From Siphonodentalium dalli (Eukaryota; Mollusca; Scaphopoda; Gadilida; Siphonodentaliidae), in assembly GCA_032622095.1 (NCBI GenBank), contig CP136067.1, positions 49,023,899-49,087,898 of the forward strand: 64,000 nt of DNA, given 5' to 3'. Positions 30,772 to 41,630 of this stretch are shown piece by piece. The position numbers and the translations under genes were made by a program. The notes beneath the pieces were generated by a model, which saw only the letters and a program-made list of their open reading frames with translations, ran no database searches and was not told where the DNA came from. Position 1 is the first letter of the stretch. Each line of letters opens with the position of its first letter.

Positions 30772-32415
30772 CTGTACCAACGCATTCTCTTATGCAAGCG
30801 AGTCGACCATAGGTCGCCTCTCATATATAAGAGAATGCATAGGCCTAACAAATTTTAAATTATTTTTTATAATTGTTAAAGAATATAATTAAAATGAAAA
30901 CATGAGGTGGCATCAGAGATGCTGTGTCTCGTTTTCGGTGGCTTACCGCCGGTGGCTACCGCCGTTGTGCATCAGTATCGGTAGACTAATTAATAGGTAA
31001 AATCGAAAAATGACTAATTAAGGGCCATAACTCCATCAAATTTTATCGGGTTAGGCTGGTTTTCGAACTCGTCCGAAATATTCTTGACAAGTATGTCTAT
31101 TCCAATTTTAAACAAATCGGAGGACGTTTGTTGAAGTTATCGCGCTAACGAGCTAAAAATTCACGAAAAATGAATAATTAAGGGCCATAACTCTATCAAA
31201 TTTTATTGGGCCAGGCTGGTTTTCGAACTCGTCCAGGATATTATTGGAAGACACTAATATACCAAGTCGAACTCGACCGAGATATTCTTGGGAGACACCT
31301 ATATACCAAATTTCAATCAAATCGGATAACGTTTGTTGAAGTTATCGCGCTAACGAGCTGAAAATTCGTGAAAAATGACTAATTAAGGGCCATAACTCTA
31401 TCAAATTTTATCGGACCAGGCCGGTTTTCGAACTCATCCGCGATATTCTTGGGAGACACCTATATACCAAATTTCAATCAAATCGGATAACGTTTGTTGA
31501 AGTTATCGCGCTAACGAGCTGAAAATTCGTGAAAAATGACTAATTAAGGGCCATAACTCTATCAAATTTTATCGGACCAGGCCGGTTTTCGAACTCGTCC
31601 GAGATATTCTTGGGAGACACCTATATACCAAATTTCAATCAAATCGGATAACGTTTGTTGGAGTTATCGCGCTAACGATCTGAAAATTCGTGAAAAATGA
31701 CTAATTAAGGGCCATAACTCTATCAAATTTTATCGGACCAGGCCGGTTTTCGAACTCATCCGCGATATTCTTGGGAGACACCTATATACCAAATTTTAAT
31801 CAAATCGGATAACGTTTGTTGAAGTTATCGCGCTAACGAGCTGAAAATTCGTGAAAAATGACTAATTAAGGGCCATAACTCTATCAAATTGTATCGGACC
31901 AGGCCGGTTTTCGAACTCGTCCGAGATATTCTTGGGAGACACCTATATACCAAATTTCAATCAAATCGGATAACGTTTGTTGACGTTATCGCGCTAACGA
32001 GCTGAAAATTCGTGAAAAATGACTAATTAAGGGCCATAACTCTATCAAATTTTATCGGACAAGGCCGGTTTTCGAAAACATCCGAGATATTCTTGGGATA
32101 CACCTATATACCAAATTTCAATCAAATCGGATAACGTTTATTGAAAAATGTAAGAAAAATTATAAATATTGATCAAGAATGTCAGAAAAAATGACCCAAA
32201 AATTGATAAAATAGTTAAAGAATCATGATGTAAGAATTTTTTTTAATTTTTTTAAAGAATATTATAAAAAAAAGATAATTATTGTTATAGAATATAAGTA
32301 CAAAATAATTAAAGTTCTTAAAGAATGTAAGAAAAGTGATAAAAAATTATAAAAAAATTGTTATGCCAATGCATTCCCTAAAAAATTGACTTATATATCC
32401 GAGGGGACCTATTTT
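30772..32415 (+). mobile_element. Family C element enlarged by an internal ~161-bp tandem array
   Basis: The left family C hairpin (30776-30845) is followed by the usual AT-rich spacer. The right hairpin's first arm (GCCAATGCATTCCCT) appears only at 32366, truncated before its stem closes. The spacer between has been expanded to about 1.5 kb, mostly by the array at 31005-32150. Confidence 0.6.
31005..32150 (+). repeat. Tandem array, 161-bp unit, seven copies
   Basis: AATTAAGGGCCATAACTC recurs at 31016, 31176, 31381, 31542, 31703, 31864 and 32025. The last five are spaced exactly 161 bp. The unit also has TTTCGAACTCGTCCGAGATA, TATACCAAATTTCAATCAAA and GTTATCGCGCTAACGAGCTG. One ~44-bp internal duplication (near 31260-31300) makes the second interval 205. 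Adjacent copies differ at only a few positions, so the array is young or homogenised. Confidence 0.9.
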
Positions 32416-33231
32416 TGGCGACGGAATTTTAATCAGCCGCGTCCGTCAGTCCGTCCCTGCTAAAATTAGGGGGCATTTTTTTCCCCAGCCCATCGATCGT
32501 TATGGACTTTTGCCGATTTAAATTAGCTTAGGTTATTATTCCAAATCAATATTTTGCCCAGGCACTCCTTACGAACTAATATAAAACATACGAGAACTAA
32601 CCCTTAAACATGGATGAAATATTTGTCACGTCCACCTTATGAACCCTTATGAGGTAAATTCTCCATGTTTTATTGGCTGACATATATAATGATATGAACA
32701 TGCTTAATCAAAGTTCGCCATCAGGGTCCGCGCTGGACCGAAATTTAATTTTGCCAAATAATTTGCCAAATGAAAATATTTTTTGCCAAATGCTATCCTT
32801 ACAGTATCATTTTCGACGACCTCAAGTCTTTTGTTTCGACATTCGCGGTTTGGCCAACTTTTGATATCGATAGAAAAGCAGTTAGTTAATAATTAGTTAT
32901 ACTCGCATCTCGATTGTGGTTTGTCATACAACAATAAGCCAATCACCGAACAATACAATGGTACTCTGCTGTATCAGAAGGGCACATCACAGGATGATTA
33001 GCTATGTAAACAGCCTACCACACTTAATAGTAGTAATCCCCCCAACCACCGGTACTAATGCTATGAGATTAACTGCATCTTGATAGAGGTGTTAACTTTT
33101 CCTAAACCTTATAAAACTCCACTAATATAAATATGTTGTCAGAGTTTCCTGAAATGAATAATAATTGTCAAAATATGCTTTCACCTACGCCCGTGCAATG
33201 GTAGGGGGGGTATGGCGGGACAGAAAAACGC

Positions 33232-33734
33232 AACAACATGCGATAGCTAATGCAAACTCTCTCAGTGCAAGTGTTGGGCCCAATCTGCATGCAATGCTCT
33301 CTGTGTGTGTGTCTCTCTCTCGCTCTCCGCATGTCGCACCAGCCCGGTCCCTCGTCTTCCTGCTTGCATGCGTTTATACATACTTTTAACTAACTAACAA
33401 AACTAATACATTTTATCATTACAACACGGGCCCCGTTCTTCATTTCAGCACACCACGTGACTCGCTCTGCAACTACAAAATCATTAAAGGGACACCTCGG
33501 GACTCCACCATACCCCATATTAAAGCTCGTGGGCTCTTCCCCATACAACATTCAATTAAATTCAACTCAACCTTTGCCGTTTTCAGATATGACGATTTTC
33601 TATGTACAATATCTCCAATAACAACAAACCGTGGGGTGAAGGAGAAGATCTTTTCGACCATCCCGGGCGCTTCGCGCCCATCTACGCTCTTGCCGCTGAA
33701 ATGAATGGTATTGATTGACCAATATTTTTCAACT
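33232..33734 (+). repeat. Left long direct repeat (LTR-like)
   Basis: About 500 bp repeated at 34861-35491 with only about four substitutions plus a length change in a GT run, so ~99% identical outside one insertion. It contains GCATGTCGCACCAGCCCGG and the GGGCGCTTCGCGCCC hairpin. It ends TTTTTCAACT, and CTGGCAGCAAG, part of a 13-bp hairpin with CTTGTTGCCAGAG (33731-33798), follows at once. True LTR ends (TG...CA with a 5-bp duplication) could not be fixed. Confidence 0.75.
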
Positions 33735-34078
33735 CTGGCAGCAAGTGGAGCGAACAAGTCAGATTTCATTTGGCTCAATTAGTTCCTTGTTGCCAGAGCG
33801 TCTACACGAGTGAGTTGTGCGGTCGCGACCCAGGTTGTAACTGCCCTCGTGGAGACGCCAGACTGAGATGGTTTTGGATTAGGCTCAGGACGGATTATGG
33901 AGCTAATCTCTGAAGCCGCGTTGGCCGCTATACAGAGAAGCCGGTTAGTGGACGCTGTTAGTTGGTCTCTCCAAGCAAATTCAGGGGCTCTCTGGTTCTC
34001 TGTGTAGAATTCCGGACAGAAGATGCTGGCACCCAGAAATCTTCTGCTGCGAACAGGAACGCCAAGACCCGCTGTACA

Positions 34079-34714
34079 ATGAAGAAGGGGCCTCCCAAGA
34101 GAAAGACACCCTCACAGAAAAGAAGGGACGCTGCCAGACGGGCTAAATGGAAGAAGCAGAAGGGGGTGACTGTAGATCGGCCAGTCGCCCCTCCCCGTGT
34201 GGTTCAGCTGTCTAGAGTCAAAGCCGGCGGGTCGAAGTTGTCTGAGAGACGCCCAGACGACTCGACCTGCATGGAGTCTGACGACATAATACCAGCTAGC
34301 AGGGATTCCGTAGATCTGCCGGATGTCCCTGCTGTCGTCGTCGAGGCTTGCGGAGACAGGGACGTGGATACCACCCCAGATGTTCCTGCCGCCAGCTTCG
34401 ACGTGGAACTGGACAGTTTTACACCTCGGACACCGGATTACCAGCATATCCCGGTGTCCCCCAGCTCCACCAGCACCAACAACAACCTTTTCGAAGATTG
34501 GAAAGAAGAACAAGATAAGAAATGGAGAGAAAAAGATGAAGAACGCCTGAGAGAAAAACAAAAGCAAAAAAGAGAACAAGAACGAACTCTAAAAGAACAA
34601 AGAATTGCAGATATCATCCAACAACACACACAACACCAACAACAGCAACTGAAATCTCCACAATCTTCGACAGAAAAGCCTAACTCTAAGAAGAAGAGAA
34701 AAAAGAAACCCTAA
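34079..34714 (+). CDS. Intact ORF for a basic, coiled-coil protein (211 aa)
   Basis: The first ATG (34079) gives 211 residues; the frame is open back to 33962 without an ATG. The N-terminus is strongly basic (KKGPPKRKTPSQKRRDAARR), the middle (about 60-140) is acidic and Pro/Ser/Thr-rich, and residues ~140-190 form a charged coiled coil (DWKEEQDKKWREKDEER, then EKQKQKREQERTLKEQ). A Gln/His-rich stretch and a C-terminal KKKRKKKP follow. It has no introns and is clearly richer in G+C than its surroundings. It lies between two near-identical direct repeats. AATAAA follows the stop by about 40 bases. Short basic SPSQ-x-RRD openings occur in gag-like proteins of invertebrate retroelements, so a gag-like or accessory protein is one reading. 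No enzyme domain is visible and the function is unknown. Confidence 0.65.
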   Translation: MKKGPPKRKTPSQKRRDAARRAKWKKQKGVTVDRPVAPPRVVQLSRVKAGGSKLSERRPDDSTCMESDDIIPASRDSVDLPDVPAVVVEACGDRDVDTTPDVPAASFDVELDSFTPRTPDYQHIPVSPSSTSTNNNLFEDWKEEQDKKWREKDEERLREKQKQKREQERTLKEQRIADIIQQHTQHQQQQLKSPQSSTEKPNSKKKRKKKP

Positions 34715-34756
34715 TCCAAACAGAAAAATGCTATCCTTTTCCCCCCTCGTATTTCT

Positions 34757-34762
34757 AATAAA
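34757..34762 (+). promoter_or_regulatory. Polyadenylation signal
   Basis: AATAAA 43 bases after the ORF stop and ~100 bases before the second direct repeat. Its location outside the repeats is unlike a typical LTR retroelement. Confidence 0.5.
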
Positions 34763-34784
34763 AGCAAAAACATGAGGGATTAAG

Positions 34785-34806
34785 GAAAGGGCCCTTCGGC
34801 CCTTTC
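34785..34806 (+). other. Stem-loop downstream of the ORF
   Basis: GAAAGGGCC / GGCCCTTTC, a perfect 9-bp stem with a CTTC loop, just after the AATAAA. Confidence 0.6.
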
Positions 34807-34860
34807 GACAATCCCGGGGCTAGCTACCCCAAAACAACCCAATTAAAAAAACAAAACAAA

Positions 34861-35491
34861 AACAACATAGCCAATGCAAACTCTCTCAGTGCAAGTGTTG
34901 GGCCCAATCTGCATGCAATGTAGTCTTGATTGACAGCCGTCTTGTTCCAATAGACTTGATTGACAGCCGTCTTGTTCCTAAAGTGTATGCTTGGCGTCAG
35001 GTAAGCCCTGGTTAGTGTATGCTTGGCGTCAGGTAAGCCCTGGTTACATGCAATGCTCTCTGTGTGTGTCTCTCTCTCGCTATCCGCATGTCGCACCAGC
35101 CCGGTCCCTCGTCTTCCTGCTTGCATGCGTTTATACATACTTTTAACTAACTAACAAAACTAATACATTTTATCATTACAACACGGGCCCCGTTCTTCAT
35201 TTCAGCGCACCACGTGACTCGCTCTGCAACTACAAAATCATTAAAGGGACACCTCGGGACTCCACCATACCCCACATTAAAGCTCGTGGGCTCTTCCCCA
35301 TACAACATTCAATTAAATTCAACTCAACCTTTGCCGTTTTCAGATATGACGATTTTCTATGTACAATATCTCCAATAACAACAAACCGTGGGGTGAAGGA
35401 GAAGATCTTTTCGACCATCCCGGGCGCTTCGCGCCCATCTACTCTCTTGCCGCTGAAATGAATGGTATTGATTGACCAATATTTTTCAACT
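34861..35491 (+). repeat. Right long direct repeat with a 135-bp insertion
   Basis: Matches 33232-33734 but has 34921-35055 inserted at CATGCAATG, which is present on both sides of the extra segment. The insert consists of two tandem duplications: a ~30-bp unit (CTTGATTGACAGCCGTCTTG) and a perfect 32-bp unit (GTGTATGCTTGGCGTCAGG). Confidence 0.75.
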
Positions 35492-35608
35492 TTCTTGAGA
35501 AATTAATAATAAGTGACTTGCCAAAACTTTTGCCAAATGAAAATATTGTTTGCCAAATGTGAATTATTTTTGCCATTGACAAGTGGCAGCGCGAACCCTG
35601 TTCGCCAT

Positions 35609-35849
35609 GCCAACAAATAATTGGGCATTAGAGTTTATGACTGCGCATATGTATATATATGTATATATCACCAAGAAAACAGATGTGTTATGGTCCAGTA
35701 AATGTAAATCTTACATTTTAGAGTAGCTCATATAGTATAAAATTTTAGCATTTCGTTGAGAAGCTCATGTTATAACTGATTATAAGCTCATAGTTCGATA
35801 AACCTACATGTATAAACATCCCAAATGTTGGTACGACCGTCCGTCCGTG
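35609..35849. other. No gene seen
   Basis: AT-rich sequence with no feature. Confidence 0.4.
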
Positions 35850-36700
35850 TGTCTGATCCGATTCCCTGTCCGGACGTTAACTTAATTTCAAATTATCCGA
35901 TCTAAACGGAACTTGGTATGATGAATAACCATCACATTGTTGAGGTCATGTTAGATTTTCGTCACGGTCCGATGAATTTTGACGGAGTTATATCCAATTT
36001 TTAAACATAGAATTTGGGTTGTCCGGATGATAACTTGAGCAATATTCGACATAATTTATTTTTCTTGATATTTGGACCGTGGTTCACATTTGCGAAGACG
36101 CAGGTCAAGTTTGATGTTGGTCATAGTCCGATGATTTTTGACGGAGTTATTTTTTCCTTTTTACTTAGAAATCTTAATTGTTGGGTTGTCCGGATGATAA
36201 CTTGGGCAATATTCAACACAATTACTCGATATTTGCTATGTGGTTCACATTTAAGAAGACACAGTCCAAGTTCGATTTTGGTCATGGTCCGATCATTTTA
36301 TGTTACTACGTTATGCCCATTTTTCGACTTAATATTATTCTTTTGGGTTGTCCAGATAATATAGGTAAATTGAGAATATTCAACGGAATATCTTGATATT
36401 TGGTACATTTGAGAAAACGCAGGTCAAGTTCGAAAATTTTCACGATCCGATGAGTTTTAACGCAGTTATGTCCATTTTTCGGCTCAGAAATAAACAATAT
36501 TTGGGTTGTTCGGATGATAACATGAACAATGTTCAACAAAAGTTCTTGGTATTTCGGAAGTAGTTTATAGATAAAAAAAACCCAGGTCCAGTTCAAATTG
36601 TGTCATGGTCCAGTGATTTATGTCAGACCTATTTGCCTATGTTCGACTTGTCTAAATGATAACTTGAGCAATCTTCACAAGAATATTTTCAGTCCGGGAG
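35850..36700 (+). repeat. Degenerate tandem array, ~160-bp period
   Basis: GGTTGTCCGGATGATAACTTG variants at about 35866, 36012, 36183, 36343, 36502 and 36648, with GTCCGATGATTTTTGACGGAG between them. Intervals are 146 to 171. It starts with CCGTCCGTCCGTGTGTCTG at 35839. Confidence 0.8.
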
Positions 36701-37879
36701 CTGATAGGGGTACCTTGCACCCTCCTGGACTTTACCCCACTCATTTTGTTCCTTATTATGTCCTTCAACTTTTAAGCATTGTTAGCACGAAAAAAGGGGC
36801 CGTGTAGACTCCAGACAAGATGGCGTCCATCATGGCCGCCGTTTTTCAGACTAGGCCCTAAGTCATTTGATGCAAATTATAGAGGGAGAATCAAGTAAAT
36901 GTATACGAATGTATATATTTTCGTGAAGCTAGACATAATGCCACTTTTATATGGCAAAATATAAACTCCCCATCCAAGATGGCCGCCAAAATGGCCGGCG
37001 GAAATTGAAAATATGACGTTTTTTTCACTGATATCATCTAGATCAGTTTATGCTGTTTGGAACTGGTTATGAAATGTGACCTTATATCGTTTTTTTTATT
37101 TTAACTGATCATTGGAGCAATAAAATATACAATTATTGGGGTCCTAACCCCTTCCGATCCCTCAAAACATCGTTTCTATTGCCCCAGCGTGTCCTGCATT
37201 CGCTTACAATATGTGGTTAATGTATAAATTTGGCTATTCTGCCTCTATACATTGAATACTAACATGTCTGATGCACCATGGTTAATTGTTACATTGTCAC
37301 CACTGACATTACCAGAAATATTGGATTTTTTCTCTCTAACAAATTTGACATAAATATCGGCAAAAATTAACTTTTCATGTTTGGACCATTTTTAAAAAGT
37401 AAAATATAACTATCCTTGGTATGAAAGGTGTTTACTGTTTTGGTCTATCTTAAATATGTCACACAGTGGTGTGTATACCAAATTGCTCAAGATGGCTTCC
37501 AAAATGGCAACCAAATTTGGTAAAAAGTAGATTTATTTTACATATATCCCGAACATTATTCTCTGCGTTTTCCGAAAAGGTAGCAAATTGTGACTCACTT
37601 GGTTATACGTGTTAGTTAATTATGTGACAACTATATGTTCTATTCTGGTTATCCCAGTTCCGTATGGGGCATGACAAATTAATTTTAGTTGCAGTATGGA
37701 ATTTTTCGAAAAACCTGTTGTGATTCTGGCCATTTTATTTAAAGAAAATGGGCAGAACTTTGAGACGCGAACCATAAACTGTGGCTATTCTGGCTCCTTT
37801 AGGATAGGACAACATATTTATCAACTGGATATAGGGTGGTTGCCAAGATGGCAGCCAGGGAGTTACTGTATTATCATAG
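36701..37879. other. No gene; scattered CAAGATGGC motifs
   Basis: CAAGATGGCGTCC, AAGATGGCCGCCAAAATGGC and similar appear at about 36818, 36977, 37489 and 37848, likely a worn repeat of long period. Open frames are short. Confidence 0.4.
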
Positions 37880-39020
37880 GTGAGGTGAATAGGTACACAA
37901 TGAGTTATTGTATGGTCATGTATGATGTGAATAGGTATACAATAATTGACTATATGGTTATGAGTGGAGTGTCCATGGTGGGATGTATATGTATATAAGG
38001 AGTGGCTTTATGGTCATATGTGGGGTGAATCGGTATACGCGACTGTATGGTGTATGGTTATGTGTACACAGTACGGGTGTGCCCGGTGTGTCCGTATGGG
38101 CATTGGTGTGGTGTATTGATATAACGAGAGTAGCTACATGGTAATCTGTGTATTGTTTTTGTATATATGGAGTGACTGTAAGGTCATGGGTTGGATGTAT
38201 AGGTGTGCCGTGTGTGGTTGTATTGTGACAGGTGGGTGTATATGTCTACATGTGATTTCTGTATGATCATGGATGGGGTGTGTTGGTAAATAAGGAGTGA
38301 TTATGTGTGATGTGTATTGGTGTACATGGAATGGCTGTCATGATTGAAGTGTATATATGCATACCTGGAGTAAACTGGATGGTCATTGGCGAGCGTGTGG
38401 ATATATAGGGAGTGCCCTTGTGGTAACGGGTGTGATGTACATGTATATGGCTATATGTCGTGGATGTATTATCATTGGTGGGGGTACATGGAGTAGCTGT
38501 ATGATCATGGATGGCGTGTATGAGTATAACGTGAGTTGCTGAATTGTCATGTGTGCGGTGTATATGCAATTATAGAAGGTATATGATTGGTCGTGTGTGC
38601 GTGTATTGGTAAATCTAGAATGGCCATTAATGAGGTGTATATGTATATACCTGGATTTACTCAATGGTCATGTGTTGGCTGTATATGTATATATCGAGCG
38701 GTTATATGACTATTGGTGTGGCGAACAGGTATATACAGGTTGTAACTGTATGGCAAATGGTGAGATGAATAGGTACACATGGCGTGACTGTATGATCCTG
38801 ACTGTGGTGAATATGTACACGGGGTGCGATTATATGGTCATGTGTCAGGTGTAGGAGTATACATGGTGTTCCTGCTTGGTGAATCGTGGCTATATGGTCA
38901 TGTGTTAGGTGCATACGTATACCTGGACCTATGGTAATTGCTGTGGTGTTTACGTACATCTTGAATGTATATTTGGCCATGCATGGGTATGGATAATAGG
39001 TTTACATGGGTGACCGCATG
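37880..39020. repeat. Degenerate minisatellite, ~1.1 kb
   Basis: Every ~45-50 bases a variant of GTGTATATGTATACATGGAGTGACTGTATGGTCATG returns in parts (GGTGTATA, TGGTCATGTGT, GGAGTGACTGTA). No two units are identical. The strand bias (G/T/A rich, C poor) makes His/Thr-rich open frames on the minus strand that are not genes. Confidence 0.75.
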
Positions 39021-39977
39021 CATGGCCATTTTATAGATATAAACATACATGCTGGTGCATGGAAAATACAAGGTAGAAATTAAGGAATTGTTCCGAGAAA
39101 CAAACGAGGACAAGGGATCATTCCTATAAACTCCAACTTCATAAATGCCCCAAGGACGTACGATTACATTTCTTCTCACGTCGAGTTCTATTGCAATGAA
39201 TCAACCTCTCCCAATTTGTTGTCGACGCTGATAATTTATCAACATTTAAGGAAGGACTTGATGCACAATTTTGGCATTTGCGTTACGATTACGATTAGAA
39301 GTTGGAATTGAAGCAACCTGCACAAACAGTATTTATATATAGCTATTTTCGAAAAAAAAGTCAATGCGACTTACTTCCGAGAACTTTATGTTATGTTATG
39401 TTATGTAGGCCATATCACGTTGCCCGCTGTTGTACATATAAACGTTACTTCGTTACTTACCAAAGTAGAATCGAACAGAAATTAGACAAACAGCAAGCAA
39501 GAAAGAATGTGGCGGGCACATGACGGTCATATTAATGAATGAATTTGGAGACGTATAAAGAGACCTCCATGCATCTTCTATCATAACATTTCATACCAAA
39601 GGAAGTTATTACTCGGATGTAACACTCAGCCACAGTCTAGAAGCATACACCCTTGAAGTGGACCACTTATTATATTACTGGAGGGACAAGCTTAAATCTT
39701 GCATCACGCAATCACCCCGTTTAAGTGCATAGTCCTGGTGAATTTCTAAGATTTTGGTGGGAGAGGGGTGGTGATGGTGGAAATTTTTTAAAGAAAAAGT
39801 ATTTTTTGTTTTAAATTGTCATTTTCGCGGTATATATTTGGCTAATTCGATCGATTGAGAAATTGCCACTTGCTGTATGAAGATGTCATGAACATATCAT
39901 TTTAAAATATTATAATCATGACTGCTCTTGAGTGTTTGCATGGTGTTATATATGGTCGGTTTCCAACAAAAAAAAGT
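39021..39977. other. No gene seen
   Basis: Mixed-composition sequence without recognisable domains, splice-bounded exons or repeats. Confidence 0.4.
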
Positions 39978-40436
39978 TCAATTATCAAAAGTACTCAATC
40001 CAGATTCCAAGAAGAACAACAGCAACAATTTTTTTTTGAAATGCCGCATCAGTTATCAAAATCGTTTAAATGCCCAAAAATAATGTTAACCACAGTCAAC
40101 TATAGTATACAATTACCCAAAACCGGTCACTTATCAACATTTTGTTCAACGAATTTTTGCCGATTTGTCAAATATCTGACACAAAAAAGCCACTTGCTTT
40201 TAGAGTTATCCATCTTCATCCGCAATTTGGTCTCGGCTTGTCAACTTTTTACTGGGCCACCAATAAGTCTCCATGGTGAAAAATAATATATTTTAAAAAT
40301 CGATATAATAACTCTGAGCTTTGATATGTGGGTTCCTCGAGTCCCCTTGACTCGAATCAAATAATTGTTATCCCCGAAACATAATAAATAGTAATTGAGA
40401 GGCGCTTAATCGGATTATGCATCGTTAAAATATTTT
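39978..40436. mobile_element. Family D element, second subfamily
   Basis: Shares TACTCAATCC, ATCAGATTCC-like start, ACAGTCAACTATAGTATA, CTTTTAGAGTTATCCATCTTC, ACTGGGCCAC and the right end TTAATCGGATTATGCATC with 51323-51772. Confidence 0.75.
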
Positions 40437-40659
40437 ACAATATATTTCTTCCATTAGTTCGTGTGATGTCAATGGCAGCGAAAATGACAACTTTATAAAG
40501 AAACAATGGTAACAGTTTAACAGCATCATTTCCCCCACCAACATCATAGTAAATAAGCAGACCACTAGATCAGAGTGTTAATAGTGGACTATACAGTAAA
40601 TTGGTAATGGAGAGTTCACCACCCTGTACCCCTGAATCATACATGATTATAATTTTGCA

Positions 40660-41106
40660 TTTAAAGATATATAATCCCATTAAGCGCCCCTCAATTACTA
40701 TTTATTTGGATTCGGGGGTAAAACATAATTTATTCGAGGCGAGGAACCCACCTATCAAAGCTGAGAGTTATTAGATATCGATTTTTGAAATCTGTTGTTT
40801 TTCACCATCGAGAATTAATAGTGGCCCAGTAAACAGTCGACGAGCCGACGGTCTCGGACCAAATTTCGGATGAAGATGGATAACTCTAAAATCAAGAGGC
40901 TTTCTGTTGATAATAAGGCCAAATTTCGTCAAACAACATGTTGATATATAACACGTTGTTTCGGGCAATTTTATACTATAGTTGACAGTGGTTAGCATTA
41001 TTTTTGGACAATTAATCGATTCTGAAAATTGAGGCGGCATTTCTAAAAATGTTGTTGTTGTTGTTGATTATATGGGGATCATCGGATCGGATTGAGTACC
41101 TTCGAC
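40660..41106. mobile_element. Family D element, second subfamily, opposite orientation
   Basis: Same subfamily as 39978 but inverted: it starts AAAGATATATAATCCCATTAA and ends GGATCGGATTGAGTACCTT. A GTT microsatellite lies at 41050. Confidence 0.75.
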
Positions 41107-41271
41107 ATAGAGGGGTGAATTCTGCGTGCAATGCAGTTAAGAAAACATGGAACATATATACATACTTAGTAATTTACTATATATATAATATCATAGTTTT
41201 CACACATTTATTGAAGTATAGTATCTATAACTTGGACATATCAAGAGAGATTAGACAGAATTACATCAACA

Positions 41272-41488
41272 TACAGTAATGATCTAATTAATCGACCTCT
41301 TAACCACAGCAGAATTATGGGTAACTTTTCAGGATTTATTCGGAAATATGGCTTGTTGCCATTCATCGGAAAGCTCTCGCCGAGAGCTTTCCGATGAATG
41401 GCAACAAGCCATATTTCCGACTAAATCCTGAAAAGTTACCCATAATCCTGCTGTGGTTAAGAGATCGATTAATTAGAGCATTAATGTA
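41272..41488. mobile_element. Family B hairpin element, copy 7
   Basis: TACAGTAATGATCTAATTAA to TTAATTAGAGCATTAATGTA with ~100-bp arms meeting at CTCGCCGAG. Confidence 0.9.
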
Positions 41489-41630
41489 GGCCTATGTTAT
41501 TCGGGCTGGAAAATGTGTAATTGTATGCTATATAAGAGCTGCATGTCAGCCTTTTTGTTGAATACGGAATACCGCTTAAATTGGGGCACAGGAATATAAT
41601 CCCGAGTAATTCAGAGGTGCATGCATGTGC

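Larger units (their letters stand above)
32722..35600. mobile_element. hAT-type element, 2.9 kb, containing long direct repeats and an ORF
   Basis: Begins CAGGGTCCGCGCTGG and ends CAGCGCGAACCCTG. TTCGCCAT is present immediately outside both ends (32714-32721 and 35601-35608), a perfect 8-bp target duplication, typical of hAT elements. TTTGCCAAAT motifs recur beneath both ends (32753-32790, 35530-35575), as subterminal repeats do in hAT elements. No hAT transposase is encoded. Inside are the direct repeats at 33232 and 34861 and the intact ORF 34079-34714. Confidence 0.8.

Noticed and set aside
33734-33760. tRNA primer-binding site after the left direct repeat (TGGCAGCAAGTGG)
   Set aside because: It starts with TGG but I could not match it to a tRNA 3' end, and it is part of a local hairpin.
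33473-33778. 101-codon minus-strand frame in the left direct repeat, conserved in the right repeat
   Set aside because: The conservation follows from the ~99% identity of the repeats. The upstream part differs between copies and no domain or splice evidence supports it.
34112-34579. 155-codon minus-strand frame
   Set aside because: It is antisense to the 34079-34714 ORF. Its Phe/Leu-rich C-terminal part reflects Lys/Glu codons on the other strand.
38267-39179. Several His/Thr-rich minus-strand frames of 92-100 codons
   Set aside because: They arise from the skewed composition of the degenerate minisatellite; no start, splice or domain evidence.
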